From NCBI RefSeq assembly GCF_000332135.1, contig NZ_KB235896.1, forward strand, positions 3,181,321 through 3,245,320: a stretch of DNA of 64,000 bases, in the 5' to 3' direction. The translations under genes were made by a program, and so were the position numbers. Origin of the DNA: Anabaena sp. PCC 7108. GTDB taxonomy: Bacteria; Cyanobacteriota; Cyanobacteriia; Cyanobacteriales; Nostocaceae. The notes under the pieces are model-generated. The model saw only the letters and a list, made by a program, of their open reading frames with translations, was not told the DNA's origin and searched no databases. The first letter of the stretch is position 1, and each line of letters opens with the position of its first letter. This document shows, one piece after another, positions 8,429 through 19,100 of this stretch.

Positions 8429-10032
8429 TATTTTCGCTCTTTGAAAAGTAGAGTTTGCTGATTATCCTCGTACACATCATTTGCCCTCTCATATTCCTGT
8501 CTAGTTTGAGAGCGACAAAGAAGAATTGCTTTTATATTTACCAGAGGTAATCTAATCCCAAAACATTTACTCAAGAGCGTGGATTGTCGCAAGCTAACAA
8601 TGAATAATTCTAGTTTAGTTCTGAATAAAACAGCAGAAGCTTCGGGCTTGGAGATAACTGCTTGATCTGAAACCTGCTGAATAGAAAATCTTTGCAAAAG
8701 CATAGGTAACATTAACTGTAGCTGGATCATAGCAAAATTCGCCCCAATACAACCCCTGGCTCCAACTCCAAATGGAATGTAAGCATAGCGTAAGTGTTGT
8801 TTTTCATTCTCAGGAGAGAATCGTTCTGGACAAAATTTCTCTGGTGCTGACCAAATTTCTTGGTTATTGTGTAAAGCAGAAATTGAAATGAAGAGTATAG
8901 TTCCTTTGGGTATGTGATAACCCGCTAGTTCAAAGTCCAAATCCACCTGTCGCATAGTCACAGAAGAGGGAGGATTTATTCGCATTGTTTCTTTAAGGAT
9001 TTGGTTCAAGTAGTCCAATGCTTTGAAATCCTCAGATTTTGGCAGTCTACAACCTATGACTCGATCCACTTCTGCCTGAGCCTGCGCTTGAATCTCAGGA
9101 TGTTGGGCAAGTATGTAGCAAGCTGAAGTAAGGGCTGCTGCTACTGCATCAAATCCACCAAATAGAAAGTTGATAATCGTTGCTCGAATTTCCTCTTTGG
9201 TAAACAAAGATTGACCTTGATCATCCTGATCTCGAAGGACTCGCGATAGAAAATCTGTTCTTTGATTTAAGTTTGCATCTTGCTTTCTTTGCTCAATCAA
9301 ATCATAAATACATTGATGTAGATGAGATACTGTTTTTTGCCAATCCCAATAACTGCGATCCCAAACCGCAGGAATAACTTCTTCAGTTCTGGGCTGCACA
9401 CCCTTGAGAACTTTAGTAAAGGATGCTGAGATTTCCTGTCCCAGATTAGAATTACTGAATTCTTCTCCGATTAAACAATCTCCTATAATCGTTAAAGAAA
9501 CTTGACTCAATTCATCTCTAACATCAATTGTTTGTCCACATTGGCTGGAAGTCCATCGATCTAATAGTCTAGTCATGTGTTTTTGTGTTGCTTCACGTAA
9601 GTAATCCAAAGTTTCTCCGGATAAGAGGCGCAACAATTTGATCTTGATAGACTTAGCTTCTTGGGGTTGTCTGAAAAAGTAAATTTCGTCCCCAATCCAG
9701 GTGAATGGTTGTTTGATTGAAATTGGCAAAGATTGTAAAGTTCCTGCTACTTCAGCAACGAGGGCTGGATCGCTAATCGAGACAATAAAATTTGAACTTC
9801 CCAACCATAATTTAGTAATTTTCCCATACTGGCTATGAAGCTTTGGCAAATAATTGGGAAAACCACCGACTTTTTCAAGATCGAGAATATTTCCTAGTAA
9901 AGGATCGCTAGGCGGACCAGGGATAACCTTGCCTTTATGGTGTAAAATCAGAATTTTTTGTATTCTTACACCTATCGATATTAATATACCTATAATGACT
10001 AAACCTAGAAGCACTGATGAACTGAAATTCAT
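8428..10032 (-). CDS. Cytochrome P450
   Basis: A 534-residue haem monooxygenase. The N-terminus carries a membrane-anchor-like helix (residues 5-22) followed by a proline-rich hinge (IPGPPSDP, about 36-43). ExxR lies in LKETMRINPP at about 350, and the haem-binding loop PFGVGARGCIG with the cysteine ligand is at about residue 430. The I-helix reads FGGFDAVAAAL: the usual threonine after the acidic residue is alanine, which is uncommon and may affect oxygen activation. The last 55 residues after FIVSLR are not P450-like, and the stop coincides with the edge of an IS remnant, so the natural C-terminus may have been altered. It is last in the leftward arm and probably oxidises the fatty chain or peptide; the substrate is inferred only. 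Confidence 0.88.
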   Translation of the reverse strand: MNFSSSVLLGLVIIGILISIGVRIQKILILHHKGKVIPGPPSDPLLGNILDLEKVGGFPNYLPKLHSQYGKITKLWLGSSNFIVSISDPALVAEVAGTLQSLPISIKQPFTWIGDEIYFFRQPQEAKSIKIKLLRLLSGETLDYLREATQKHMTRLLDRWTSSQCGQTIDVRDELSQVSLTIIGDCLIGEEFSNSNLGQEISASFTKVLKGVQPRTEEVIPAVWDRSYWDWQKTVSHLHQCIYDLIEQRKQDANLNQRTDFLSRVLRDQDDQGQSLFTKEEIRATIINFLFGGFDAVAAALTSACYILAQHPEIQAQAQAEVDRVIGCRLPKSEDFKALDYLNQILKETMRINPPSSVTMRQVDLDFELAGYHIPKGTILFISISALHNNQEIWSAPEKFCPERFSPENEKQHLRYAYIPFGVGARGCIGANFAMIQLQLMLPMLLQRFSIQQVSDQAVISKPEASAVLFRTKLELFIVSLRQSTLLSKCFGIRLPLVNIKAILLCRSQTRQEYERANDVYEDNQQTLLFKERK

Positions 10033-10137
10033 GAAATCTACCGAGTAAGTGAAAGAGTCTTAAGTAGTGTTAGTGTTAATCGGCTTATGGCTTCTACCTG
10101 GCGATCGCAAGTTACAAAGAATAAGCCAATTAAGTAA

Positions 10138-12210
10138 CTATCCGTTAGCCTGCATAAACAGCCCTGAAGAGATATCTAAAATTTCTCGCAACTTCAAATG
10201 ATCTGCGATCGCCGCTGGAGTGCGCCAAACAGGTCTCAGTTGACCCTGAACATAAAGCTGCAACTGGTCCCCAACGTGAGGCGAATGTGGTTGGGTGGCA
10301 TTACCGTAGATGGCTAGCGCTTCAGCACGAATCGGGTTAGTAAACTCGATTGCCATCATAAAAGAATTACCACCGAAGGCCTGAAAATTCTTTTCATCAA
10401 CAGGCATGATATCTACGACTTGAAAACTACCAAAGATACTACCCGCACCGCTACCGGGTAAATCCTGGTTCCCAATACGCAGTCTAACCACCTCTCCCCA
10501 AGCAACATCAAGGGTTCCATAGCGTGATTGAATATCCGCTGCAACTTCCTCAAGCACTGCGGTAGCGAACACAGGATCGATCAAGTCGCAAGGAGTCTCT
10601 AAGGGTAAATCACTTTGCCAAGGAGTTGCAAAGATATTATCTAGCCCCATTTTCTCAACCCATTGTATAAACAGAACTGTTCCGCAACTGTCTGCATTTG
10701 CATGGCGATCCCAAGATTCTAAAACCTTCACAGCTTGCATCCCCAGTTCGCTTCCGTGGGTTTTCACCGATGCAATCAGCCCATCGAGGATTCGGTCAGC
10801 CAGTTCCAAACGAGATGAAAACATAAACGCCACCATGTCATCAAAACTCATGGTGTCGCTGTTTAGCAATTTCCGAATCGAGCGCTGAGGACGCAGAATG
10901 TTGTGAGGCATTTTCCCTAAATTACTAGGCGCAATATAGAGGGGATAGTTTTCAGGCTTCAGCAATGTGGGAAATGTGACAGTCCAGGGTGAATCGTTAG
11001 TGTTCTGTAGCCACCCGCAAGCTGGATTCACCACACGAGGTAAATCCTCATAGGAATGGTATTCTGTCCACAAGGTATCAGATGTATTGCCAGGAATCAG
11101 TTTTTGCCAATAGTCCCAGTCCCCCTGATCCTGAGAGGATTTCGACCGTACTGGCACAAGGGCATTGAATAAATAAAAGATTTGCCCCTCTGTATCTGCG
11201 TAGAGAAAGTTGAACAATGGCAGCTGTAGTTGTTGCAAAGAAGCCTCGAATTGGCTGAGGTTCCTAGCATTAATCATCTCCCACATCTGTTCGAGCAAAT
11301 GGGGACGATCAAGACCTACCACCCGCAAGGCGATCGCCTTGGTTTCTGTTTGAGACACCACCGGACCATGAACAGACTGAACAACGACTAGCGGCTCTTC
11401 CTGCAAACTACCGTCTTCTTGTTTAATCTTTAACGTCTGTGACTCAACTTCAAAAGCGCGAATCTGATCATTCCATTCATAACCCCCATCCCTGAGAGAC
11501 AATTCGTAAAAGTCTGCCCCTTTGGTGGGATTAACTGTGACCGTCCATCCCAAATAATCGTTAAATGCAATGCCCAGCGTTGGCCACCCCACTAAAGCAG
11601 CGCCATAGGCACTCAAGGAAGGCATTGTCAACTGTGCTTCATACCAAAGAAATAAATCGAACCACGGCTGATGGGGATTGGCCAATAACATCGCCTTCTG
11701 ACTCGCTGAATGCTCTGGTGCGTTGATCGCCCAAGCATTAGATCCTGCCATCTGTTCTCCCTGGCTCAGAGTCGCGATCTGATTGGGGTTAACTACAAAG
11801 AAAAAGTGAATGACCCGTTGCACATGAGCCAGGATATCGACTGCCGATACAGGTAAAACAACTTTTAAGAACTCTGGAACCTCATCAGGATATGCTTGGA
11901 TATAGCCATTAATGCCATCAGCAAATGCGTTGAGGTATGTCCGCATCTGATCGCTCTGCGCCTCGTACCACTCCCCAGCACGCCGGGGAATCCCCATTGT
12001 GCGAACATATCTATCTGTATCAACATAATCTGTTCCCCAATACTCAGATGCACGTCCCCTTGCCTGCCCATACAGCATGAGAATTAGATTGCCATGGCTC
12101 TTGGCTTGCGCCCAACCCAGAGCATGGAATAGCTCAACTTCATTTCTGGCGTAAATATGGGGTACGCCCCAGCTATCCCACAGAATTTCGCTGACTTCAA
12201 ATTGTTGCAT
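10138..12210 (-). CDS. Penicillin amidase-family acylase (Ntn hydrolase)
   Basis: A 690-residue S45-family enzyme, close to full length. It opens with the alpha-chain signature (EILWDSWGVPHIYA) and has the self-cleavage point and new N-terminal nucleophile at GSNAWAIN (Ser at about residue 152), followed by KAMLLANPHQP. Unlike secreted penicillin acylases it has no signal peptide, so action in the cytoplasm is likely. Family members remove or exchange acyl groups on amides (penicillin G, acyl-homoserine lactones, lipopeptide tails). Encoded beside an NRPS that installs a fatty acyl starter, it may deacylate the peptide (maturation or self-protection) or cleave acyl signals. It lies 163 bp downstream of the sulfotransferase gene, with a palindromic repeat between, and 105 bp upstream of the P450 start. 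Confidence 0.88.
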   Translation of the reverse strand: MQQFEVSEILWDSWGVPHIYARNEVELFHALGWAQAKSHGNLILMLYGQARGRASEYWGTDYVDTDRYVRTMGIPRRAGEWYEAQSDQMRTYLNAFADGINGYIQAYPDEVPEFLKVVLPVSAVDILAHVQRVIHFFFVVNPNQIATLSQGEQMAGSNAWAINAPEHSASQKAMLLANPHQPWFDLFLWYEAQLTMPSLSAYGAALVGWPTLGIAFNDYLGWTVTVNPTKGADFYELSLRDGGYEWNDQIRAFEVESQTLKIKQEDGSLQEEPLVVVQSVHGPVVSQTETKAIALRVVGLDRPHLLEQMWEMINARNLSQFEASLQQLQLPLFNFLYADTEGQIFYLFNALVPVRSKSSQDQGDWDYWQKLIPGNTSDTLWTEYHSYEDLPRVVNPACGWLQNTNDSPWTVTFPTLLKPENYPLYIAPSNLGKMPHNILRPQRSIRKLLNSDTMSFDDMVAFMFSSRLELADRILDGLIASVKTHGSELGMQAVKVLESWDRHANADSCGTVLFIQWVEKMGLDNIFATPWQSDLPLETPCDLIDPVFATAVLEEVAADIQSRYGTLDVAWGEVVRLRIGNQDLPGSGAGSIFGSFQVVDIMPVDEKNFQAFGGNSFMMAIEFTNPIRAEALAIYGNATQPHSPHVGDQLQLYVQGQLRPVWRTPAAIADHLKLREILDISSGLFMQANG

Positions 12211-12230
12211 TTTAGATTCCCAATTATGTT

Positions 12231-12348
12231 AAATTTTTGGCGTTGCTGATTAAGAGTATGAATTTATTTCACGCAAAGTCGCAAAGGTACGAAGAAAAAC
12301 AAAGGTAATTTTGGCATTTCATACTTTGATTTAGCAACGCCAATTTTT
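12231..12348. repeat. GGCGTTGCT palindromic repeat, copy 2
   Basis: Ends are inverted repeats: AATTTTTGGCGTTGCTGAT and TTTAGCAACGCCAATTTTTT. An inner pair is AAGAGTATGAA and TTTCATACTTT. It fills the gap between the sulfotransferase and acylase genes and is closely related to the copy at 21866-21990, so the two bracket the NRPS1-sulfotransferase pair. Confidence 0.8.
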
Positions 12349-12373
12349 TCAATTCCAAAGCGCGATCACGACT

Positions 12374-13129
12374 TCAGTAAAATAGGTCGCGATCGATCAA
12401 TTGAGACAACTTCTGCACTTCCTCGGCGTACTGGAATTGAAGTTGCTGTCTCAATTTTAGTTCCATCGCCTTCCCCTCGCGCTTATTGGAATTAACGATT
12501 TCAAAATCTGTGGTGAAATTAGCATCTACCCCTAAAAATTGCAAAACTTTTCGATAAGTTCCCGCAGTATCTTTCACAAAGTCATCATAGATCGTTAAGT
12601 GAATTTGGCTGTGATCGAAGACATCTAGATATCGTTGAATCTGCTGTGTAAAACTTGCTAATTCACTATATAGTAAGAGTTCTGTGGGATGGCAGCCAGG
12701 AGGAATTCGTTTACCTTGGCGGCGATCAGGTTCTGCTAGCAAGGCACTCTCAAAATCTTGAATATCTTCGTAGCCATAGAACACCAAATGACTGTGCAGC
12801 GAATACAAAAAGTCAACCGGATTCCTGAGCATAATCAGGATTTTAGCATGAGGGTTGAACTGATAAATCTCTCTGGCCGCAGTTTTAGACAGCATATACC
12901 AGACTGTGCCTTCCCCACATAGAAGTCCCTCGCCTGCTTTAAACAAGTCAAGATATTCTGAGAGAGTGTAGCTACGGTGCAACGGTTTCAGGCTGAGTAA
13001 ATCACCATCAAAGAAGTTAGGTTCCTTCGGTTTCGAGATATAAATAGCAGGGTGTCGATCAAGATATTGACACATCGCAGTTGTTGCACAGCGGGGCGCT
13101 CCAACTAAAAAAAAGTTAGGTTTATTCAT
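12374..13129 (-). CDS. PAPS-dependent sulfotransferase
   Basis: A 251-residue member of the sulfotransferase fold. The 5'-phosphosulfate loop is FFLVGAPRCATTAMCQYL at residues 6-23, the supporting KEPNFFD lies at about 36-42, and the 3'-phosphate loop region is ILIMLRNPVDFLYSLH at about 97-112. It would transfer sulfate from PAPS to a hydroxyl (or amine) of an acceptor. Its ATG lies inside the end of the NRPS1 gene (8-bp overlap), so the two are translationally coupled. The product peptide, possibly the Ser side chain, a hydroxylated fatty acid or a P450-made hydroxyl, is therefore the likely acceptor. It is shorter than many relatives, but both cofactor motifs are intact. Confidence 0.85.
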   Translation of the reverse strand: MNKPNFFLVGAPRCATTAMCQYLDRHPAIYISKPKEPNFFDGDLLSLKPLHRSYTLSEYLDLFKAGEGLLCGEGTVWYMLSKTAAREIYQFNPHAKILIMLRNPVDFLYSLHSHLVFYGYEDIQDFESALLAEPDRRQGKRIPPGCHPTELLLYSELASFTQQIQRYLDVFDHSQIHLTIYDDFVKDTAGTYRKVLQFLGVDANFTTDFEIVNSNKREGKAMELKLRQQLQFQYAEEVQKLSQLIDRDLFY

Positions 13130-16100
13130 GTCCGATCTGTTTAAATAAGACTTCTATTTCCTCTGGAGTCAAATTGTTCACTTCCAGAAATGTTTGAGCA
13201 ATTTCATCAACCTGGTTCTGACTTCCCAGCAGCTTGGCAAGTACAGTCTCTAGCTCTGCAATAGTTGGATTCATAAAAAGTTGCTGGAGTGATATTTCTG
13301 ACGAGAAAATTTGGTTGATTCGACTAAGCAATTGTGTTGCCAGCAAGGAATGTCCACCCAGATCAAAGAAGTTATCATGAATACTGACTTGAGGGAGGTG
13401 CAAAACTTCTGACCAGATATCTGCGAGAACTACTTCTGTTGATGTTTCCGGTGCAATGTAATTATTCTCGAAACTACTTCTGTCGGGAGTCGGCAATACT
13501 CGGCGATCAACTTTACCACTTGGGGTCAGAGGTAGAGTCTCCAGCATGACAAAAGCTGATGGTACCATGTACTCTGGCAATTTGGTTTTGAGATAGGTTC
13601 TCAGTTCTTGAGTGGTGAGAACTTGATTTGGTTTAGGAACAATGTAAGCGATCAGCCGCTTGTTTTCGGTAGGTTCCATGGTGGCGATCGCCACTGCTTC
13701 CAGGACATCAGGATGCTGCCCTAAAACAGCCTCAATTTCTGCCAGTTCAATCCGGAAGCCCCGAATCTTGACCTGGTTATCAATGCGACCTAAGTATTCT
13801 AGGACTCCATCTGCACGATAACGAGCGATATCTCCTGTTCGATACCAACGCCTACCAGTGGCTTGGCTAAAAGCATGAGCCGAGAACTTATCTGCCGTTA
13901 ACTCTGGACGATTGTAGTAACCTCTGGCCAGTCCAGTCCCCGCAATATAGATTTCTCCAGGTATCCCCACAGGTACTAGTTGCTGATTTCTATCCAGAAG
14001 GTAAACCTGAGTGTTAGCAATGGGACGACCAATAGGAGGAAATGTCACCCATTTGCTGGGGTTTCCGGTGAGATTGTAGGCTGTTGCTAAGTGGGTTTCT
14101 GTGGGGCCATAGTGATTCCACAAGGTACAATGCTCCAGTCGTTCAAAAAAGCGGGCGATCTCAGGTGTAATGCAGAGTTGCTCCCCCGCTGTAATCAAGT
14201 CTTGTAGCCCCTTGGGAACCTGATCGCGCTCAATTGCCACCTCAGCCAGTTGCTGTAGAACCACATAGGGAGCAAAGAAGCGTTTAATGCCAGCATCACT
14301 GAGAAATCTCAGTAGAAGGGTTGGGTCGCGCCTTGTCTGCTCTGGCACCAAAACGAGAGTTCCACCCTCGCACCAGGTAGCGAAAGTTTCTTGGACGGAA
14401 ACATCAAAGCTCAATGAGGCGAACTGGGCTGTTCTGGCGCTGCTAGGAGCGGTGACATTTTCAATTTGCCAGGAAATTAAATTGATTAAAGACTGGTGTT
14501 GCATGGCAACTCCTTTGGGGATACCAGTCGAGCCTGATGTATAGATGATGTAAGCTAAATTTTCACCTGTTGCCGGACATTCTGGGTTATCAACAGACTG
14601 TTGAGCGATGTCTGAGCGATCGCGATCCAAGTAAACAATCTCAAAAGTTGAGCTTGGCAAGGCGCTGGCCACATCAGTTTCTGTCACTAGCACCTTAACT
14701 TTGGCATCCTGGATGGAAAAAGCCAGACGTTCAGGGGGATAGGTCGGATCTAGGGGGACATAAGCACCCCCAGCTTTCAAAATACCCAGCAAACCAACAA
14801 ATCCGCTCAAGCTTCGCGAAACACATAATCCCACAGGTTCATCGGGCTGCACCTGAAGTTGTCGCAGATAGTGTGCTAACTGATTTGCACGGCTATTTAG
14901 TTCTCGATAAGTTAAATGTTCATCTCCCAATTCCAGCGCGACTCGATCAGGTGTTTTTGTTACCTGTTCTTCAAATAGCTGGTGGATACACTGAACCAGA
15001 TTAAAGGTAGACGGAGTGAAATTCCACTCCTGTAAAATCTGTTGCTCTTCTGTGGGACTGAGTATTTTAGCAGTCGCTACCATTTGTTGCGGTGCTATGA
15101 CCATTTCTGACAACAGCGTTTGCAAGTGACCGATTAAGCGCTGGATAGTTGTTCTATTGTAAAGATCCTGACTGTACTCGATAGTACCCACAAGCTGGGA
15201 ACCTCGTTCTTCCATGATTAGAGTCAGATCGAACTTAGTAGTGGCTGTATCAACCTCCAACCAGTCTAAGGTGACATCTGACAAATTCAGTTGCTCTCTA
15301 GGAGCATTTTGAAACACGAACATCACCTGAAACAGTGGATTATGGCTGAGACTGCGCTCTGGCTTGAGGATCTCTACCAACTTCTCAAACGGAATATCTT
15401 GGTGGGCATAGGCCTCCAAACAGGTTTGCTTCACCTGAGTCAACAACTCTTGAAATGAAAGCTGATCAAATAGATGAGTCCGTAGCACCAGGGTATTGAC
15501 AAAAAAGCCAATTATATCTTCTAGTTCCTGGCGATTTCGATTGGCAACTGGTGAACCCACCAGGATATCCTCTTGGCCGCTGTAGCGATATAACAGACTC
15601 ACAAAGGCAGTAAATAGCACCATGAAGACCGTTGCCCCAGATTGCCTAGCCAAGTCATGCAATTGCGCTGTTAAAGCTGGACTTAGTTCAAAGGATTCCT
15701 GTCCGCCACGAAAAGTTTGGACGGGAGGGCGGGGATAATCTGTTGGCAAGTCCAGTATATTAGTAGCGTCTGCCAATTGCTGTTTCCAGTAATCCACCTG
15801 GGCTGCTAGCTGTTCATTCTCTAACAACTGTTGTTGCCAAGCGGCAAAATCTACGTACTGAATCGGGAGAGGGGCTAGAGGTGAGTTAGCTTCGACCAAG
15901 AACGTCTGGTAAAGGGTAGACAGTTCTCGAATCATCACCCCAATCGACCAACCATCAGCAATAATGTGGTGCATGACCACCACTAGAATGTAGGATTGCC
16001 GTGCCAGACATAGCAATTTAAGACGTAGCAGAGGTTCTCGATCTAGGGAAAACGAGCCACAGGCGACTTCGGAAATGTGATGTTGTACGGCGATCGCTTG

Positions 16101-19100
16101 TTCATCCCCGGACAGAGATTGCAGATCGATCACAGGTAAGGAGCAAACAAGGCGCTCGGCAATCTTTTGTACTGGTATCCCATCAACTAAGGGAAAAGTC
16201 GTTCGTAGAGAGGCTTGACGCTCTACGATTTCTTGGAAGCAGCGCTCTAGGATGGGAATCTGAAGTGGGCCGATCATGCGTAGTGCAGCTGGCATATTGT
16301 AGATTGGTCGATGCCCTTCCAGATGATTCAGAAACCAGAGGCGCTGTTGGGAAAAGGAAAGAGGCAACTGTCCGCCTGGTGGCATTGGTTGAATAGGAGC
16401 AGATACCCAGTGGTTTCCCTGATGACAAACTGCTTCCACGATTGGACTGAGGGTGGCAATTGTCGGGTATTCAAAGATTTGATGCACCGGCAGCTCGATG
16501 GCAAAAAGGGTGCGTATCCGAGACACCACTTGAGTTGCCAAAAGGGAATGTCCCCCTAAATCAAAGAAGTTGTCATAAATCCCAATGGTTTTTAGACCGA
16601 GAACTTGGGTGTAAATGCCCACCAGTAGTTCCTCTGTAGGTGTCCTTGGAGGAACATAGCCCACCTGCAAAACTCGGTCGGCGGCGGGGACTGGGAGGGA
16701 ACGCCGATCCACCTTGCCGTTGGGACTCAGGGGAATTGTCTCCAAGATAACGAAAATGGATGGCACCATGTAATCTGGGAGGCGCTCCCGCAGAAAGCAT
16801 CGCAGTTCATTGTTGAGCAGATGTGTACCGAGTTGGGGAACCACATAAGCCACTAGCCTCTGCCCATTTGTGCCAAAGTCTGGCGCGATCGCGATCGCTT
16901 CTCGCACTTGAGGATGTTGTCTGAGGCTCGCTTCTACCTCTCCCAATTCAATCCGAAAGCCCCGGATCTTCACCTGAAAGTCACTTCGTCCTAGATACTC
17001 AAGGTTGCCATCTGGTCGGTAACGGGCGAGATCCCCAGTTCGGTAAAGCCTGGCTCCGGGTTCTTGGGAGAAGGGATTCGGCACAAACTTTTCGGCTGTT
17101 AATTCTGGGCGGTTGAGGTATCCTCGCGCCAAGCCGATACCTGCCAAATGTAACTCCCCTGGAACTCCAATCGGCACGGGTTGTCCGTAGCGATCCAACA
17201 GATAGGTTTGCATATTCGCAATTGGTTTGCCAATGGGAACCGCTAACTGTTCTTGGGTGCGATCGCATTGCCAAAATGTGACATCAACGGCAGCTTCTGT
17301 GGGTCCGTAAAGATTATGTAGCGCTGCATCCAAATTATCAAAGAAGCGTTTTTGCAGGGCATTGGGCAGTGCCTCACCACTACAGAAGACTTGTCTAAGG
17401 CTGCCGGTCTGCTCCAGGTTGGGTTCTTCTAGGAACAGCTGGAGCATGGAAGGGACAAAGTGGAGGGTTGTGATTTGGTGTTCGGCAATAGTGCGAATTA
17501 AATAGGGATTATCCTGATGACCTCCCGGCTGTGCTACCACCAAGCAAGCACCAGCCAAGAGAGGCCAGAAAAACTCCCATACCGATACGTCAAAGCTGAA
17601 GGGAGTTTTCTGCAATACGCGATCGCCAGAGGTCAGTTGATAGGTATCCTGCATCCAAAGCAGGCGATTGCAAATGCCTCTATGGGTATTCATCACCCCT
17701 TTGGGACGACCAGTGGAGCCTGAAGTATAAATCACATAAGCTAAATCATGGGGCTGTACCTCAAAGTGTGGGTTATCTAGTGATTGGGTTTGTAGGAGGC
17801 TATTTTCGCTGTCAAGACAGATTCTTGGTACTGTCTGTTCGGGCAGTTGCGGCAAAAGTCGCTGTTGTGTTAGTAATACGGACACCCCCGCATCTGACAA
17901 CATGAAGGTCAACCGCTCTGGCGGATAGCTGGGATCTAAGGGAAGATAAGCGCCACCTGCTTTGAGAATCCCGAATAAACCCACAACCATCTCTAGGGAA
18001 CGCTCGACACAAATGCCAACTAAAACCCCCGGTTTAACGCCTAGCGATCGCAGGTGATGCGCCAATTGATTTGCCTGTTCATTCAAAGCTTTATAGGTCA
18101 ATTGTCGCTCGCCAAAGACCACTGCAACAGTATCGGCAGAACGTTGCACCTGGGCTTCAATTAAATGGTGCAAGCAGGTTTCGTAAGTGTCAGATGTTTG
18201 AGTCCTGTTCCAAACTTTCAGGATTTCACCCTGTTCTTGGTCTGTGAGTAAAGGTAATTCGGAAACTCGTTGTTCAGTTTCAAGAGCGATCGCTCCTAGC
18301 AGCGTCTGAAAATGCTGGCTCATCCGCTCAATCGTCCCATGATCGAACAGATCCGTATTATATTCAAACGATGCCAACAACTGCTGCTGAGTCTCAGTCA
18401 CAATTAGCGTTAAGTCAAATTGTGCGGTTCGCTGTTCAATACCAACAGATTCTAAAACTAACTCATCCAATTCCAGCACAGCTCCTGGTTGCCGCAGCAC
18501 AAAGGGGGACGATTCGGGCAGAATATGGGGCTTTTGAAACACAAACATCACCTGGAACAGTGGCGAACGACTCAGATCCCGTTCCGGTTGTAATATCTCA
18601 ACTAACCGTTGAAAGGGATAATCTGCTTGTTCCAAGGCAGCCAATACGGTTTGGCGCACCCGATAAAGCAACTCTTGGACTGTCGGATTCCCAGATAGGT
18701 CTACTCGCAACACAATCGGATTCGCACAATAGCCCACCGTTTGTTTCAAATGAGACTGCCGTCCAGAGGTTACCGACCCCACAACTAGATCGTCCTGTCC
18801 CGTGTAGCGATGCAGGAGAATCTCAAACGCAGTCAAGAGCAAAGTGTAGAGGGTAACGCCACAACGTTGAGCCAGCTGCTTTAGTTGGTTCGTTAATTCT
18901 AGATCAAGGTCAAATCCGTGAGCGGCTCCCTGATATGTCTGCACAGCCGGACGAGAGCGGAGTGTGGGTAAATTTAACAGAGGTAAATCAGCTAATTGCT
19001 CTTTCCAGTATGACTGTGAAGTTTGTTCTAGGGCGGGTAACTGATGCACCCTTTGCCAATTGATGTAGTTTGTATAGGAAAACGCTACTGGCGGTAATTT

